This document shows, in pieces, positions 22,728-29,591 of a stretch of 51,547 nucleotides of DNA. This DNA is from a virus, in the IMG/VR virus record IMGVR_UViG_3300009684_000002, positions 1 to 51,547 of that record; one strand, written 5' to 3'. The position numbers and the translations under genes are program-made. The notes beneath the pieces were generated by a model. That model saw only the letters and a program-made list of their open reading frames with translations. It did not search any database and was not told the DNA's origin. Within the stretch, counting starts at the first letter, position 1; each line of letters begins with the position of its first letter.

Positions 22728-22955
22728 TTAGATAAGAACCTTTGACATCGAACGCTTCATGGTTTCATAGTTCTGAACCACTAAAAGGAGAGCATGAAAA
22801 GACTCTTTATTTTCTGGGACGTTTTGAGTAACTCCCTTCTCTCCTTTTTTGATGCCATCAAGATAAGTGAACTCATAGAAAAACCCGCCGTGAAGTTTCA
22901 TAGTTTTCCCGGTGTATTCGATCTTGTCGCCGTTTCTGTAGCTAGTTGCTTTCAT
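22728..22955 (-). CDS. Hypothetical protein, 75 aa; first gene of the minus series
   Basis: MKATSYRNGDKIEYTGKTMK, GGFFYEFTYLDGIKKGEKGV then a helical tail. The N-terminal half reads as a small beta-barrel (SH3-like). It is the promoter-proximal gene of the early minus-strand region, transcribed away from the small terminase gene. Function unknown. Confidence 0.7.
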   Translation of the reverse strand: MKATSYRNGDKIEYTGKTMKLHGGFFYEFTYLDGIKKGEKGVTQNVPENKESFHALLLVVQNYETMKRSMSKVLI

Positions 22956-23317
22956 GTTTTGTTTTGTTGTTGTTGTTTTTTATGATCGCCTCTGGAGCCA
23001 GTATTTATCAGCTTCCGTTGGCTGTCACTCCATACACTCTACCATACTAAAAGAAACTTGCAAGATATATTTATGGGTAGAATGATCTTTTTTTCATGGA
23101 GTAGAGAAATATGCTTGACACAATCACGGAAAGGGAGTGTAACATATGGGAGCGCAAAGCGACCATTCTTTCTGGGTTATACTTTTCAGTTTATGGGTTT
23201 TCCTGATTCAGTCTCTTGTCTCTCGGCTTCGCCTCGGTCGATAGGGATCAGGAACACGACGAGGGGATGAACAAGGGAAGGTTGACTAGAGAATGGCACT
23301 ATGTAAAACTCTGGAAA
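22956..23317. other. Divergent intergenic region
   Basis: The gap between the first minus-strand early gene and the most likely terminase start. It contains a plus-strand promoter (23115-23143) and AT-rich sequence. No convincing -35/-10 pair for the minus direction was found. Plus-strand ORFs here have non-ATG starts or frames unlike protein. Confidence 0.6.
23115..23143 (+). promoter_or_regulatory. Sigma70-like promoter for the small terminase region
   Basis: TTGACA (23115-23120), a 17-bp spacer and TGTAAC (23138-23143), four of six matches to TATAAT. It precedes the terminase small-subunit candidate by 120-170 bp. Sequence match only. Confidence 0.55.
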
Positions 23318-23872
23318 ATGAACAAGAAAAAGACGCTATCTTCCAATAGCTTAAACCCTCGTCAATTAGCTTATGCAACACTACGAGCAAAGGGGGAGAA
23401 TAAAAGCCAAGCATACCTGAAAGCCGGGTATAAAGCTAACACTATAGAACAAGCTGGATCGGGAGCGTATAAGCTAGAACAAGATCCAAGAGTCTCACAA
23501 TATATCTCCACTCTCCAAGAATCATCCTTCATCAAAGAAGCGTTATCTGTCGCAGAAAAGCGAGCATTCTTGGCTGCCACCGTTCGAGCAAACCCTCTAG
23601 ATCCTGATTTGCCTGGTCACCTCATCCAAGAGGCCCGCACAGAAGTTGATCCCGCAGGTAATGTTAAAAAGGTTATTAAACTACCTAGCAAACTAGAAGC
23701 AATTAACATTGATAACAAGATGGCAGGAGATAATTACGCCGATCGAGCAGGTGGAGAGATAATCAATCCCTTCCTTGCCATCGTGAGTCTGTTTTCAAAT
23801 CAACCTGGCACGTTGCCAGCTATGCCAGCACAAGCACAAGTAATCGAAGCGGAGATTGTGCCAGCGGACTAG
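23318..23872 (+). CDS. Putative terminase small subunit
   Basis: 184 residues from MNKKKTLSSNSLNPRQLAYA; ATGs at 23267 and a longer frame from 23216 are alternatives. NPRQLAYATLRAKGENKSQAYLKAGYK is a phage-terminase-type helix-turn-helix: helix, Q-A-Y-x-K-A-G-Y turn, then a repeat of the pattern. The rest is a helical oligomerisation region and a Pro/Ala-rich tail. Small terminases bind the packaging site; a GC-rich dyad region follows immediately. The large subunit is encoded 6.6 kb away on the other strand, a separated arrangement. Confidence 0.72.
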   Translation: MNKKKTLSSNSLNPRQLAYATLRAKGENKSQAYLKAGYKANTIEQAGSGAYKLEQDPRVSQYISTLQESSFIKEALSVAEKRAFLAATVRANPLDPDLPGHLIQEARTEVDPAGNVKKVIKLPSKLEAINIDNKMAGDNYADRAGGEIINPFLAIVSLFSNQPGTLPAMPAQAQVIEAEIVPAD

Positions 23873-24076
23873 GCGAGCCGGGAGCCTGGAGAAAAGCCGG
23901 GAAGGGGGACACTAGAAAGCATTCTTCAAGGAATCTCTTCGGGTGGTGGGGCGGGGTATGCACGCCTGGCGTGGGGGCGGTCGTATACGATACTACCTTC
24001 CCAGAAAATATGGCATTTTGAAAACTTTCTGCTTTTTTTTATTGCGTGTGTGTCATGAATAGTTTATTTGTAAATT
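23873..24076. other. GC-rich intergenic segment with dyads, candidate packaging site
   Basis: After the terminase-like stop lies a strongly GC-rich stretch in an otherwise AT-leaning genome. CACGCCTGGCGTG (23961-23973) is a 6-bp dyad with a single central base, and TCGTATACGA (23981-23990) is a perfect 10-bp palindrome. The location beside the small terminase gene fits a cos or pac site. Unproven. Confidence 0.45.
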
Positions 24077-25159
24077 ATGAAGATTAAAGCAGGAACTCAA
24101 AGAGAAGATGGGTTAGTATTTTATTCAATTCAACGGGGAAAAGAAAAATGGATTACAAAGGATAAGTTTGATTATTACCGAAATTTACAAACTCAATGGA
24201 GGTTAAAGAATAAGGAGAGGGCAAATGAGTTGGTTAGAAACTGGAATCGTTTGAATCGTGAAAAAGCAAAGGAAAGTGGATTAAATTGGAGAAAAAATAA
24301 TCCTGATAAAATAAAAGCTATTGAAAAAAGAAGGCAAGAGAAAATAAAATCCCAAAATGTTGATAAGATAAAATCTAGACAAGAAAAATGGCGTTTAGCT
24401 AGAGAAGAGAAACTTGCATTAAAACAAAAACGCCTAGAAGAACGATTAGTTAAAAAAGCAGAAAAAGAAATGTTAAAAGCATTAAAGCCTAAAAGAGTAT
24501 TATTAACTCCAGAAGAAAAAAGGTTAAGAAAACTAGAAATAAATAAAAAGTATTTTCAAAATAACCCGGAAGCCAAGGAAAAAAGAAATGCTCGCAGAAG
24601 GGAATGGATGAAAACTCCAGAGCAAAAGATGAGAAAAAAAGAATGGGCAAAAAGATATTATAAAAAATATCCAGAGAAATTGCGGGAGAAGCGTAGAAAT
24701 AAAAAGAAAACTCCAGCGGCAAAAAAAAGAAAAGTTATACAAATTGCAAGAAAAAGAAAAAATGATCCTTTATTTGCTTTTAAAGATCGTATTCGTAATA
24801 CAATTAATAAATGTTTGACTAGATGTGGTTATACTAAAAGATCAAAGTCTTTAGATATTTTAGGATGTTCATGGGATGAATTTTACAAATATATAGAATC
24901 TAAATTTGCTGAGGGAATGAATTGGAATAACAGGGGAATGGATGGATGGCACATTGATCATATTATTCCTTTAGCTGTGGCAAAAACAGAAGAAGAGATA
25001 ATGAGATTGAATCATTATACAAACCTTCAGCCTCTTTGGGGTAAAGAAAATATGAACAAAAAAGATTTATTACCTGATGGAAGAGAAGCAAGGAATGTTA
25101 CTTTTGCTGATATTGAACATCTGCTTAAACAGAACTCTACATTGGATTGCAGTAGTTGA
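24077..25159 (+). CDS. HNH endonuclease, long family copy 3
   Basis: 360 residues. QREDGLVFYSIQRGKEKWIT at the N-terminus, then about 200 residues of very basic helical sequence with repeated Lys/Arg-rich units (NNPDKIKAIEKRR, RNARRREWMKTPEQK), then DILGCSWDEFYKYIESKFAE and the HNH core GWHIDHIIPLAVAKTEE, NHYTNLQPLWGKEN. It aligns with copies 1 and 2 at both ends, with the expanded middle unique. Very AT-rich. Its place between small terminase and a hairpin region recalls HNH enzymes near packaging genes, but the family resemblance points to mobility. Confidence 0.9.
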   Translation: MKIKAGTQREDGLVFYSIQRGKEKWITKDKFDYYRNLQTQWRLKNKERANELVRNWNRLNREKAKESGLNWRKNNPDKIKAIEKRRQEKIKSQNVDKIKSRQEKWRLAREEKLALKQKRLEERLVKKAEKEMLKALKPKRVLLTPEEKRLRKLEINKKYFQNNPEAKEKRNARRREWMKTPEQKMRKKEWAKRYYKKYPEKLREKRRNKKKTPAAKKRKVIQIARKRKNDPLFAFKDRIRNTINKCLTRCGYTKRSKSLDILGCSWDEFYKYIESKFAEGMNWNNRGMDGWHIDHIIPLAVAKTEEEIMRLNHYTNLQPLWGKENMNKKDLLPDGREARNVTFADIEHLLKQNSTLDCSS

Positions 25160-25177
25160 AATGTATTGTATAGATGC

Positions 25178-25205
25178 TTGACGAGGTAATGAGAGTGGTT
25201 ATAGT
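25178..25205 (+). promoter_or_regulatory. Strong sigma70-like promoter, probably leaderless
   Basis: TTGACG (25178-25183), 16-bp spacer, TATAGT (25200-25205; five of six). Transcription would start about 7 bp after the -10, only 2-4 bases before the ATG at 25215, giving a nearly leaderless mRNA. Confidence 0.65.
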
Positions 25206-25214
25206 TTTTGGACT

Positions 25215-25577
25215 ATGAACAAAGGTGAATTACTTATTACGTTGTTGAATGCGGCTACGATTGGTCATGTGTTACATTTGCAGAGTCGGAGCTATGCGGA
25301 GCATAAGGCATTGAATACGTTTTATTCGGAGATGCCTGATCTGGTTGATGGGGTGATTGAGGCTTACCAAGGAAGATATGGAGAGTTGATTGAGTATCCC
25401 GATCAGGTTGTGGAGTTGAGTGAGTATAAGGATGCCTTGGAGTTTGTGATGTTCTTGAAGATATTGCTTGAGGAGGATCGTTATGTATTGGGAGATGCGA
25501 GTGAGATCCAGAACCTTGTGGATGGGATTGCAGAGTTGATTGATTCTACTATTTATAAGCTGACGTTCCTCAAGTAG
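25215..25577 (+). CDS. DUF5856-like helical protein, 120 aa
   Basis: LLNAATIGHVLHLQSRSYAE then HKALNTFYSEMPDLVDGVIE and YQGRYGELIEYP, ending in two helices. His-Glu pattern HLQ...SYAEHKAL...FY is like four-helix ferritin-like proteins in phages that I recall as DUF5856. It may bind metal, but no catalytic centre is certain. Driven by its own promoter. The hairpin region follows. Confidence 0.7.
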   Translation: MNKGELLITLLNAATIGHVLHLQSRSYAEHKALNTFYSEMPDLVDGVIEAYQGRYGELIEYPDQVVELSEYKDALEFVMFLKILLEEDRYVLGDASEIQNLVDGIAELIDSTIYKLTFLK

Positions 25578-26062
25578 GGTGATCCACGAATTTAGCGTAA
25601 AGCGCACTTTACTTAAATCGGCGTTGTGTGAAGTGAATGTCGATTAAGCATCCATATCCATAGGTTCATGGTCAAAAAACAAGGATCTTTGACCATATAG
25701 GTAATCAACTACTAAAACGTTTATAATTAGTAGTTCGGTGATTCTTAACTCGCCAAAATAGACGAATGTTCCCCTTTGGAAATGCCTTAACTCGACTTTT
25801 GTTACGAGTTAGGGGTAGGGTTGTGTCTTTATCGGGTGGGTGAATTTCCGAAACTGTGTCTCGGATTTTATGCAAGGTTGTTAATTATTGGTGTGCGGCT
25901 TGATCGGGTATAATGCGGTGAATAATCGGGTAATCTCCGCAAGTGTAACCATACTTAACAAATAATCGTCTTTTTTGTAAGGTATCGTTTACAAAATGCG
26001 GATGTCTACGATCTACTACACAGGAGCAGTAATCATGAAATACTACTTTTGTGTGGTATGCG
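25578..26062. other. Hairpin-rich non-coding region with ATCGGGT iterons
   Basis: Between convergent genes lie 485 bases without a credible gene. Perfect or near-perfect stem-loops: 25597-25612 (6 bp), 25668-25696 (9 bp, 11-nt loop), 25707-25735 (9 bp, 11-nt loop), 25785-25814 (7 bp extended by a G-T pair to 10) and 25973-25996 (8 bp). ATCGGGT occurs at 25831, 25903 and 25925. A 9-bp stem with one wobble (26014-26022 with 26050-26058) spans an 11-codon ORF (26035-26070, MKYYFCVVCVS) that has an AGGAG sequence 8 bp upstream. Candidate origin, structured RNA or terminator cluster. Confidence 0.6.
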
Positions 26063-26536
26063 TTAGTTGACGTATTCTCTCAACTGAAGTTCTTCGTGGG
26101 CTTCTTCTTTCAGATTTGCAAGATCGGAAACAGCTTTTTCTAACCTTTCTTCTACAGGGCAAACATCTCCGCTTTCATGCCGATCTTTTTTTGCGTGGTG
26201 CAATTCACGGCAAGCACGACTTCCTCCACCAGATAGCGTTTCCGCAATATCAATTGCTTGGTTCAGAAGCTCACGGAGCCTTGCGACCTCGTTGCGTGTA
26301 TGCCTTAGCCAATCATCAGAAATCTTCAACTCTTCAGATAAGGCCGAGTCAGATAGCAAAAATTCGTTATTTTCTTTGCGGAGCCGTTCGATCTCGGCTT
26401 GTGCTTTTACTTGGTTCTCTAGGGACACAGCTAGTTCCATCTCAAGTTTCAGTGCAAGCGACTTGTTAACAAAAATCTTTCTCCCAGACCAAATACAAGT
26501 TTCAGCGTCTGTGCGTGGAGTGGTTGATGTATTCAT
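26063..26536 (-). CDS. TPRTDA-family coiled-coil protein, copy C
   Basis: 157 residues. TTPRTDAETCIWSGRKIFVN then LKLEMELAVSLENQVKAQAE and a long coiled coil, a middle Ser/Gly-Cys-His segment (GGGSRACRELHHAKKDRHES) and a Glu-rich helical tail. The start and LEN-QVK region match 11960-12289. Unlike the tandem pair it has an extra His/Cys-containing insert that may bind metal. Its own promoter lies at 26674-26701. Confidence 0.78.
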   Translation of the reverse strand: MNTSTTPRTDAETCIWSGRKIFVNKSLALKLEMELAVSLENQVKAQAEIERLRKENNEFLLSDSALSEELKISDDWLRHTRNEVARLRELLNQAIDIAETLSGGGSRACRELHHAKKDRHESGDVCPVEERLEKAVSDLANLKEEAHEELQLREYVN

Positions 26537-26673
26537 GAATCTAAATAAAAAAGCAAAGGTGATTGAATGACAAGAAAAAAGGTCGGAGGAGGTTCAGGTC
26601 GCTATCTCCTCTGGTTCGCAACAATTGGTTGACATCCCCCAGACTTGACCCCTCAATGCCTCCATCAATACAA

Positions 26674-26701
26674 ATCCTATGCACTTATAAATATCTGTCA
26701 A
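26674..26701 (-). promoter_or_regulatory. Sigma70-like promoter, minus strand
   Basis: On the minus strand TTGACA (26701-26696), a 16-bp spacer, and TAGGAT (26679-26674). It is about 140 bp upstream of the gene at 26063-26536. The gap 26537-26766 contains no other convincing gene. Confidence 0.55.
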
Positions 26702-26766
26702 GGAATTGGCTACCCACCACCAAAGGGTATAGGCTAATAATTATCTTTCTAAATTAGAGTATGGGC

Positions 26767-26991
26767 TTATTTTTTCCGAGGACGGCCCCTGGATTTAGAG
26801 GGAGCTGTTTGTTGAGACAACGCAACCCTGCCATAGATAGTCTTCTTGGCTAACTCCTCTGGCAAGTTATAAATGAATGCTCGTAGCCTCATCCGTTGCT
26901 CTGGATCTATGACCCCGGCAAGCACACTAAAGTCCTCGCCCAATGCGGCTAATCGCTTTGCTTCCTCAAGTGCTTCGTGTTGTAATTTCAT
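26767..26991 (-). CDS. Small protein with AT-hook-like tail, 74 aa
   Basis: MKLQHEALEEAKRLAALGED, then LRAFIYNLPEELAKKTIYGR, and C-terminal KSRGRPRKK, which resembles an AT-hook (R-G-R-P). The helical body and basic tail suggest DNA binding. It is divergent from the zinc-finger gene at 27045. Function unknown. Confidence 0.7.
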   Translation of the reverse strand: MKLQHEALEEAKRLAALGEDFSVLAGVIDPEQRMRLRAFIYNLPEELAKKTIYGRVALSQQTAPSKSRGRPRKK

Positions 26992-27044
26992 TTATAAATA
27001 AAAATGCTTGTATTTAGAAAAAATTCGTCTAGTGCTTGCAATGT

Positions 27045-27239
27045 ATGAAAAACATATTCTCCAAGAACAACCTTGAAAGGGCTTGTGATGAGTGTGGTGG
27101 AACTGGAAGTGATTGGTATGATGAAGGCTTGGGTGAACCATGCTGGAAGTGCCAAGGCACAGGCCATATAGCTACCGACGAGGGTAAGGCTATCCTCCAA
27201 CTCATTGCACACCATCAGGGTAGTATCTTGCAATACTAA
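27045..27239 (+). CDS. DnaJ-type zinc-finger protein, 64 aa
   Basis: Two CxxCxGxG repeats, CDECGGTG and CWKCQGTG, separated by 11 residues: the DnaJ cysteine-rich domain layout with only one zinc site's worth of cysteines. The start at 27045 is ATG; a TTG nine bases upstream would add three residues. No Shine-Dalgarno is visible. It lies alone on the plus strand between minus-strand genes. It may act as a chaperone-like adaptor or regulator. Confidence 0.75.
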   Translation: MKNIFSKNNLERACDECGGTGSDWYDEGLGEPCWKCQGTGHIATDEGKAILQLIAHHQGSILQY

Positions 27240-27242
27240 TAA

Positions 27243-27494
27243 TTACTTTTCTAGTCTTCTCCATCGGTCACGCCAAAGGAGATCGGCTAGACGATTGGCA
27301 TAAGCTCTTACTTTCAATTCTGGAAGGTTAGGGTCAAGGATGTGTATCCCTTCGTGTAAAACAATATTGAGTCGTTTTTTACTTTTTAGTCTTGGGTCTA
27401 TTTCAATTAGCTTATCAGCAAAGATAGCCTGACCATCGTTTCGTTCTCTACCTAGCTTCCTATCCTCAATCTTAATACGCCCTGGTAATTTCAT
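27243..27494 (-). CDS. HExxH metalloprotease-like small protein
   Basis: 83 residues from MKLPGRIKIEDRKLGRERND. LIEIDPRLKSKKRLNIVLHE continues GIHILDPNLPE: a HEGIH zinc-binding motif followed by an acidic residue, then a helix ending LLWRDRWRRLEK. Small phage HExxH proteins of this type are common near packaging or regulatory genes; protease activity has not been shown for most (recollection). Overlaps the upstream gene by 23 bp. Confidence 0.75.
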   Translation of the reverse strand: MKLPGRIKIEDRKLGRERNDGQAIFADKLIEIDPRLKSKKRLNIVLHEGIHILDPNLPELKVRAYANRLADLLWRDRWRRLEK

Positions 27495-27771
27495 AAGGCA
27501 TTTTGTAGAGATTGAGATTTGTATTTGCGCTACCACACATACACCTGATGGTTTTCATTTCTAATTCACCCTTTTTAAAAGCACGTTTTAAACGCTTTGA
27601 TGCAGCATCTTCAGATATATTTAGATGCTGTGACATTCGTTTAGAAGTAACCCATTCCGTATTATCAAAATCCTCTTCCCTTGGAACCTCTGATCCCATT
27701 GTTTGACCAATAGTATCAAGGATGCTTTTTCTTAAATCAGCCGAGGATGGGTTTAGTTTCTTTTGGCTCAT
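27472..27771 (-). CDS. Winged-helix-like DNA-binding protein, 99 aa
   Basis: From MSQKKLNPSSADLRKSILDT at 27771 (the frame is open to 27810, inside the phosphoesterase gene). WVTSKRMSQHLNISEDAASK and RLKRAFKKGELEMKTIRCM form a helix-turn-helix with wing, as in MarR/ArsR-like folds, and the C-terminus has CMCGSANTN. A candidate regulator of the metallophosphoesterase cluster. It overlaps that gene by 35 bp. Confidence 0.65.
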   Translation of the reverse strand: MSQKKLNPSSADLRKSILDTIGQTMGSEVPREEDFDNTEWVTSKRMSQHLNISEDAASKRLKRAFKKGELEMKTIRCMCGSANTNLNLYKMPYEITRAY

Positions 27772-28543
27772 AAGATATAATCTTGGTTGATGGTAATTCC
27801 CCTTTGTCACATCCCCTCCAATCTATGATTCCTACGCCGGGACGACATATCGAATCTCCAACAACCTTGTGAGCGTATTTAGTCAGCAACTGCCAAGCCG
27901 GAGTTACCATAAAGATTCCAGATCCATCGTTAAAGATTCCTCCCGTGTGTCGATGGCCTCGTAAATATATCTTTGGAACCTTATGACCTACACGGGAGTA
28001 ATTCTGTCGAGCATTGCCCATTGTTATAGACATCGCTCCTGCCTCAAGGTATGCCCTAGAACTCGTCGGCATATGGTGGGCAATATCAATGAGCGTTCCG
28101 TTAATTTCAAGCAGTCCCTTGTCACCTAGCCAAGTTGCTCCTATTTCTCTAGCAATCATCTTTTCCCAATCGCCCACATGGCATTCTGTTCCAGCAGTCA
28201 TATAAACCGCACAAGCCATTTTAGCCAGAGGTCGTAAACACTCAATAGCGGCAAGAGTATGATCCAAATTAAGAGCAGCAACAATTTCAGATGAACCATG
28301 ATGGCGACCCTCAATACAATCGCCATTGATGATCAAAGCAAACGGGGTGTCTTTAAAATGATTAGCAATCTTTTTATCCTTGTCCTGCCAACATTGCCAC
28401 AACCATTGTTGGTGGAGATTATTTCCTAATCCAATTGTGTTGCCAGTAGATGTCTCATGACCATCAGGCCACAACCCAACAGTAGAACCACAATGGAGAT
28501 CACTTACAATGACAACTCCAAGTGGCTTTTGTTTTTTAGTCAT
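27737..28543 (-). CDS. Calcineurin-like metallophosphoesterase
   Basis: 268 residues. VSDLHCGS (D15, H17), NGDCIEG, GTECHVG and RGHRHTGG are the metal-coordinating blocks of the MPP superfamily. The third block reads TECH rather than GNHE/GNHD, a variation at the general-acid region. It would hydrolyse phosphodiesters or phosphomonoesters, possibly nucleotides or RNA/DNA ends; the substrate cannot be inferred. The gene overlaps both neighbours (8 and 35 bp). Confidence 0.88.
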   Translation of the reverse strand: MTKKQKPLGVVIVSDLHCGSTVGLWPDGHETSTGNTIGLGNNLHQQWLWQCWQDKDKKIANHFKDTPFALIINGDCIEGRHHGSSEIVAALNLDHTLAAIECLRPLAKMACAVYMTAGTECHVGDWEKMIAREIGATWLGDKGLLEINGTLIDIAHHMPTSSRAYLEAGAMSITMGNARQNYSRVGHKVPKIYLRGHRHTGGIFNDGSGIFMVTPAWQLLTKYAHKVVGDSICRPGVGIIDWRGCDKGELPSTKIISYEPKETKPILG

Positions 28544-28853
28544 TAGATTGGTGGGAATATGGTTTTGGGGGGTGACTTGATGACAGCTCTTTTAAGATAA
28601 TAGCCGCATCCCTCAATGAGACTTCCTCATCTTCCATCATCTCTGCAAGAGTCTGCATAGATTTAAGCCGTTCAATCAAATGGTGATTGTAGCTAATAAG
28701 ATCCAACTGCTCATCACGAAGATTCTCTGCATACCATCCAGCCCCGGCAGTCCAGAATTGAGTCTTATGCTCTGCTTGACCAGTCTTATACTTTTGTAAA
28801 CCATTAGAACCAGCTTTTGACCAAATTTCAAAAGCATCTTGTTCAGCGTTCAT
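28536..28853 (-). CDS. Hypothetical helical protein, 105 aa
   Basis: From MNAEQDAFEIWSKAGSNGLQ; upstream residues to 28874 are probably untranslated. Trp-rich start (FWTAGAGWYAENL) and a long helix (QLDLISYNHHLIERLKSMQT). The gap to the previous gene is 5 bp. Unknown family. Confidence 0.68.
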   Translation of the reverse strand: MNAEQDAFEIWSKAGSNGLQKYKTGQAEHKTQFWTAGAGWYAENLRDEQLDLISYNHHLIERLKSMQTLAEMMEDEEVSLRDAAIILKELSSSHPPKPYSHQSND

Positions 28854-28858
28854 TATGG

Positions 28859-29023
28859 TTATTTCTTTTTCCACTTTGCAGCATTAGCCGCAAATGTAGC
28901 CATTTTTCTAACAGCAGGAGATTTACTGTGCTTTAGTTCAGCGGTAGTTTTACCAGTCTTTTTTTTGACAGCAGTGAATCTACCTTTGTGACTTTCTTTA
29001 ATATGAATGCCGCTTTTATTCAT
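28859..29023 (-). CDS. Conserved small basic phage protein, 54 aa
   Basis: MNKSGIHIKESHKGRFTAVK then KKTGKTTAELKHSKSPAVRK and a Lys-rich tail (ANAAKWKKK). The KSGIHIKxSHKG start is a common motif in tiny phage proteins (recollection). The longer ORF to 29164 overlaps another gene. Its ATG overlaps the upstream stop by 8 bp. Confidence 0.78.
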   Translation of the reverse strand: MNKSGIHIKESHKGRFTAVKKKTGKTTAELKHSKSPAVRKMATFAANAAKWKKK

Positions 29024-29195
29024 TGGTTGTTTTGGTTGAGAATCTATTCCAGACTCTATTGGGTTTGATATAGCCCAGAACATTACAGACATGGCAAGGA
29101 CTTTTATTGGTATCTTTAAAATCAGATAAGCACTCTGGACAATAACCATTCCAGTAAGCAACACAGCCTACAAACCATTTTAAGAGGGAGAGCAT
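29016..29195 (-). CDS. Zinc-ribbon membrane-anchored small protein, 59 aa
   Basis: MLSLLKWFVGCVAYWNGYCP, then ECLSDFKDTNKSPCHVCNVL. CPEC and CHVC flank a 12-residue loop, a zinc ribbon, and a hydrophobic N-terminus could be an anchor. The alternative 101-residue frame is rejected. It is first in a coupled set leading to the metallophosphoesterase. Confidence 0.62.
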   Translation of the reverse strand: MLSLLKWFVGCVAYWNGYCPECLSDFKDTNKSPCHVCNVLGYIKPNRVWNRFSTKTTNE

Positions 29196-29591
29196 CTGGT
29201 TGGTAAGTATTCTTTAAGTCAAGTTTCAAGTCAATACTCCACAGGCTAAAGAAATACAAAAGAGTAAAGGAAACTCCCCCCTGATCCCCCCACCATCAAG
29301 TAGGAAAGCCTGTCAGAAAAGAAAAGAAATTACTGCTCACCGAGAAATCTGCAAGCAGGGTATTTCCTCTCCTTTCAATCGGGTAGGGAGTTTTGATTCT
29401 CCAAAGCCGAGTTGTTGGATCATGTGGTACGCATTCACACCCACCCTCACTTGCTATAACGGGCAAGGGCCGCCAAGTGATGCGCCACTCAACGGCCCTT
29501 TGTTTCTTTTGAGAAAATGATGGGATCAGAATGGCGCAATCATTCAGATGAGGTGAATATGCCACACAATCCCAAAAAGTGTCAACATCCT
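29196..29591. other. Non-coding leader with structured hairpin
   Basis: Upstream of the zinc-ribbon gene. On the minus strand TTGACA (29585-29580), 18-bp spacer and CATATT (29561-29556) suggest a promoter. Positions 29465-29500 form a two-part hairpin: AAGGGCCG/CGGCCCTT outer arms (8 bp), a symmetric 3/3 internal loop, AGTG/CACT inner arms and a 6-nt loop. On the plus strand it is followed by TGTTTCTTTT. The region carries an open frame (29296-29565, GTG start) that overlaps the promoter and looks non-protein. Possibly a structured RNA leader. Confidence 0.5.

Noticed and set aside
28859-29164. A 101-codon reading of the small basic protein
   Set aside because: The N-terminal part lies over the zinc-ribbon gene. 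The conserved KSGIHIK start is at 29023.
29296-29565. An 89-codon minus-strand ORF
   Set aside because: GTG start lies in the promoter-like sequence, composition is unlike neighbours, and the frame contains the hairpin at 29465-29500.
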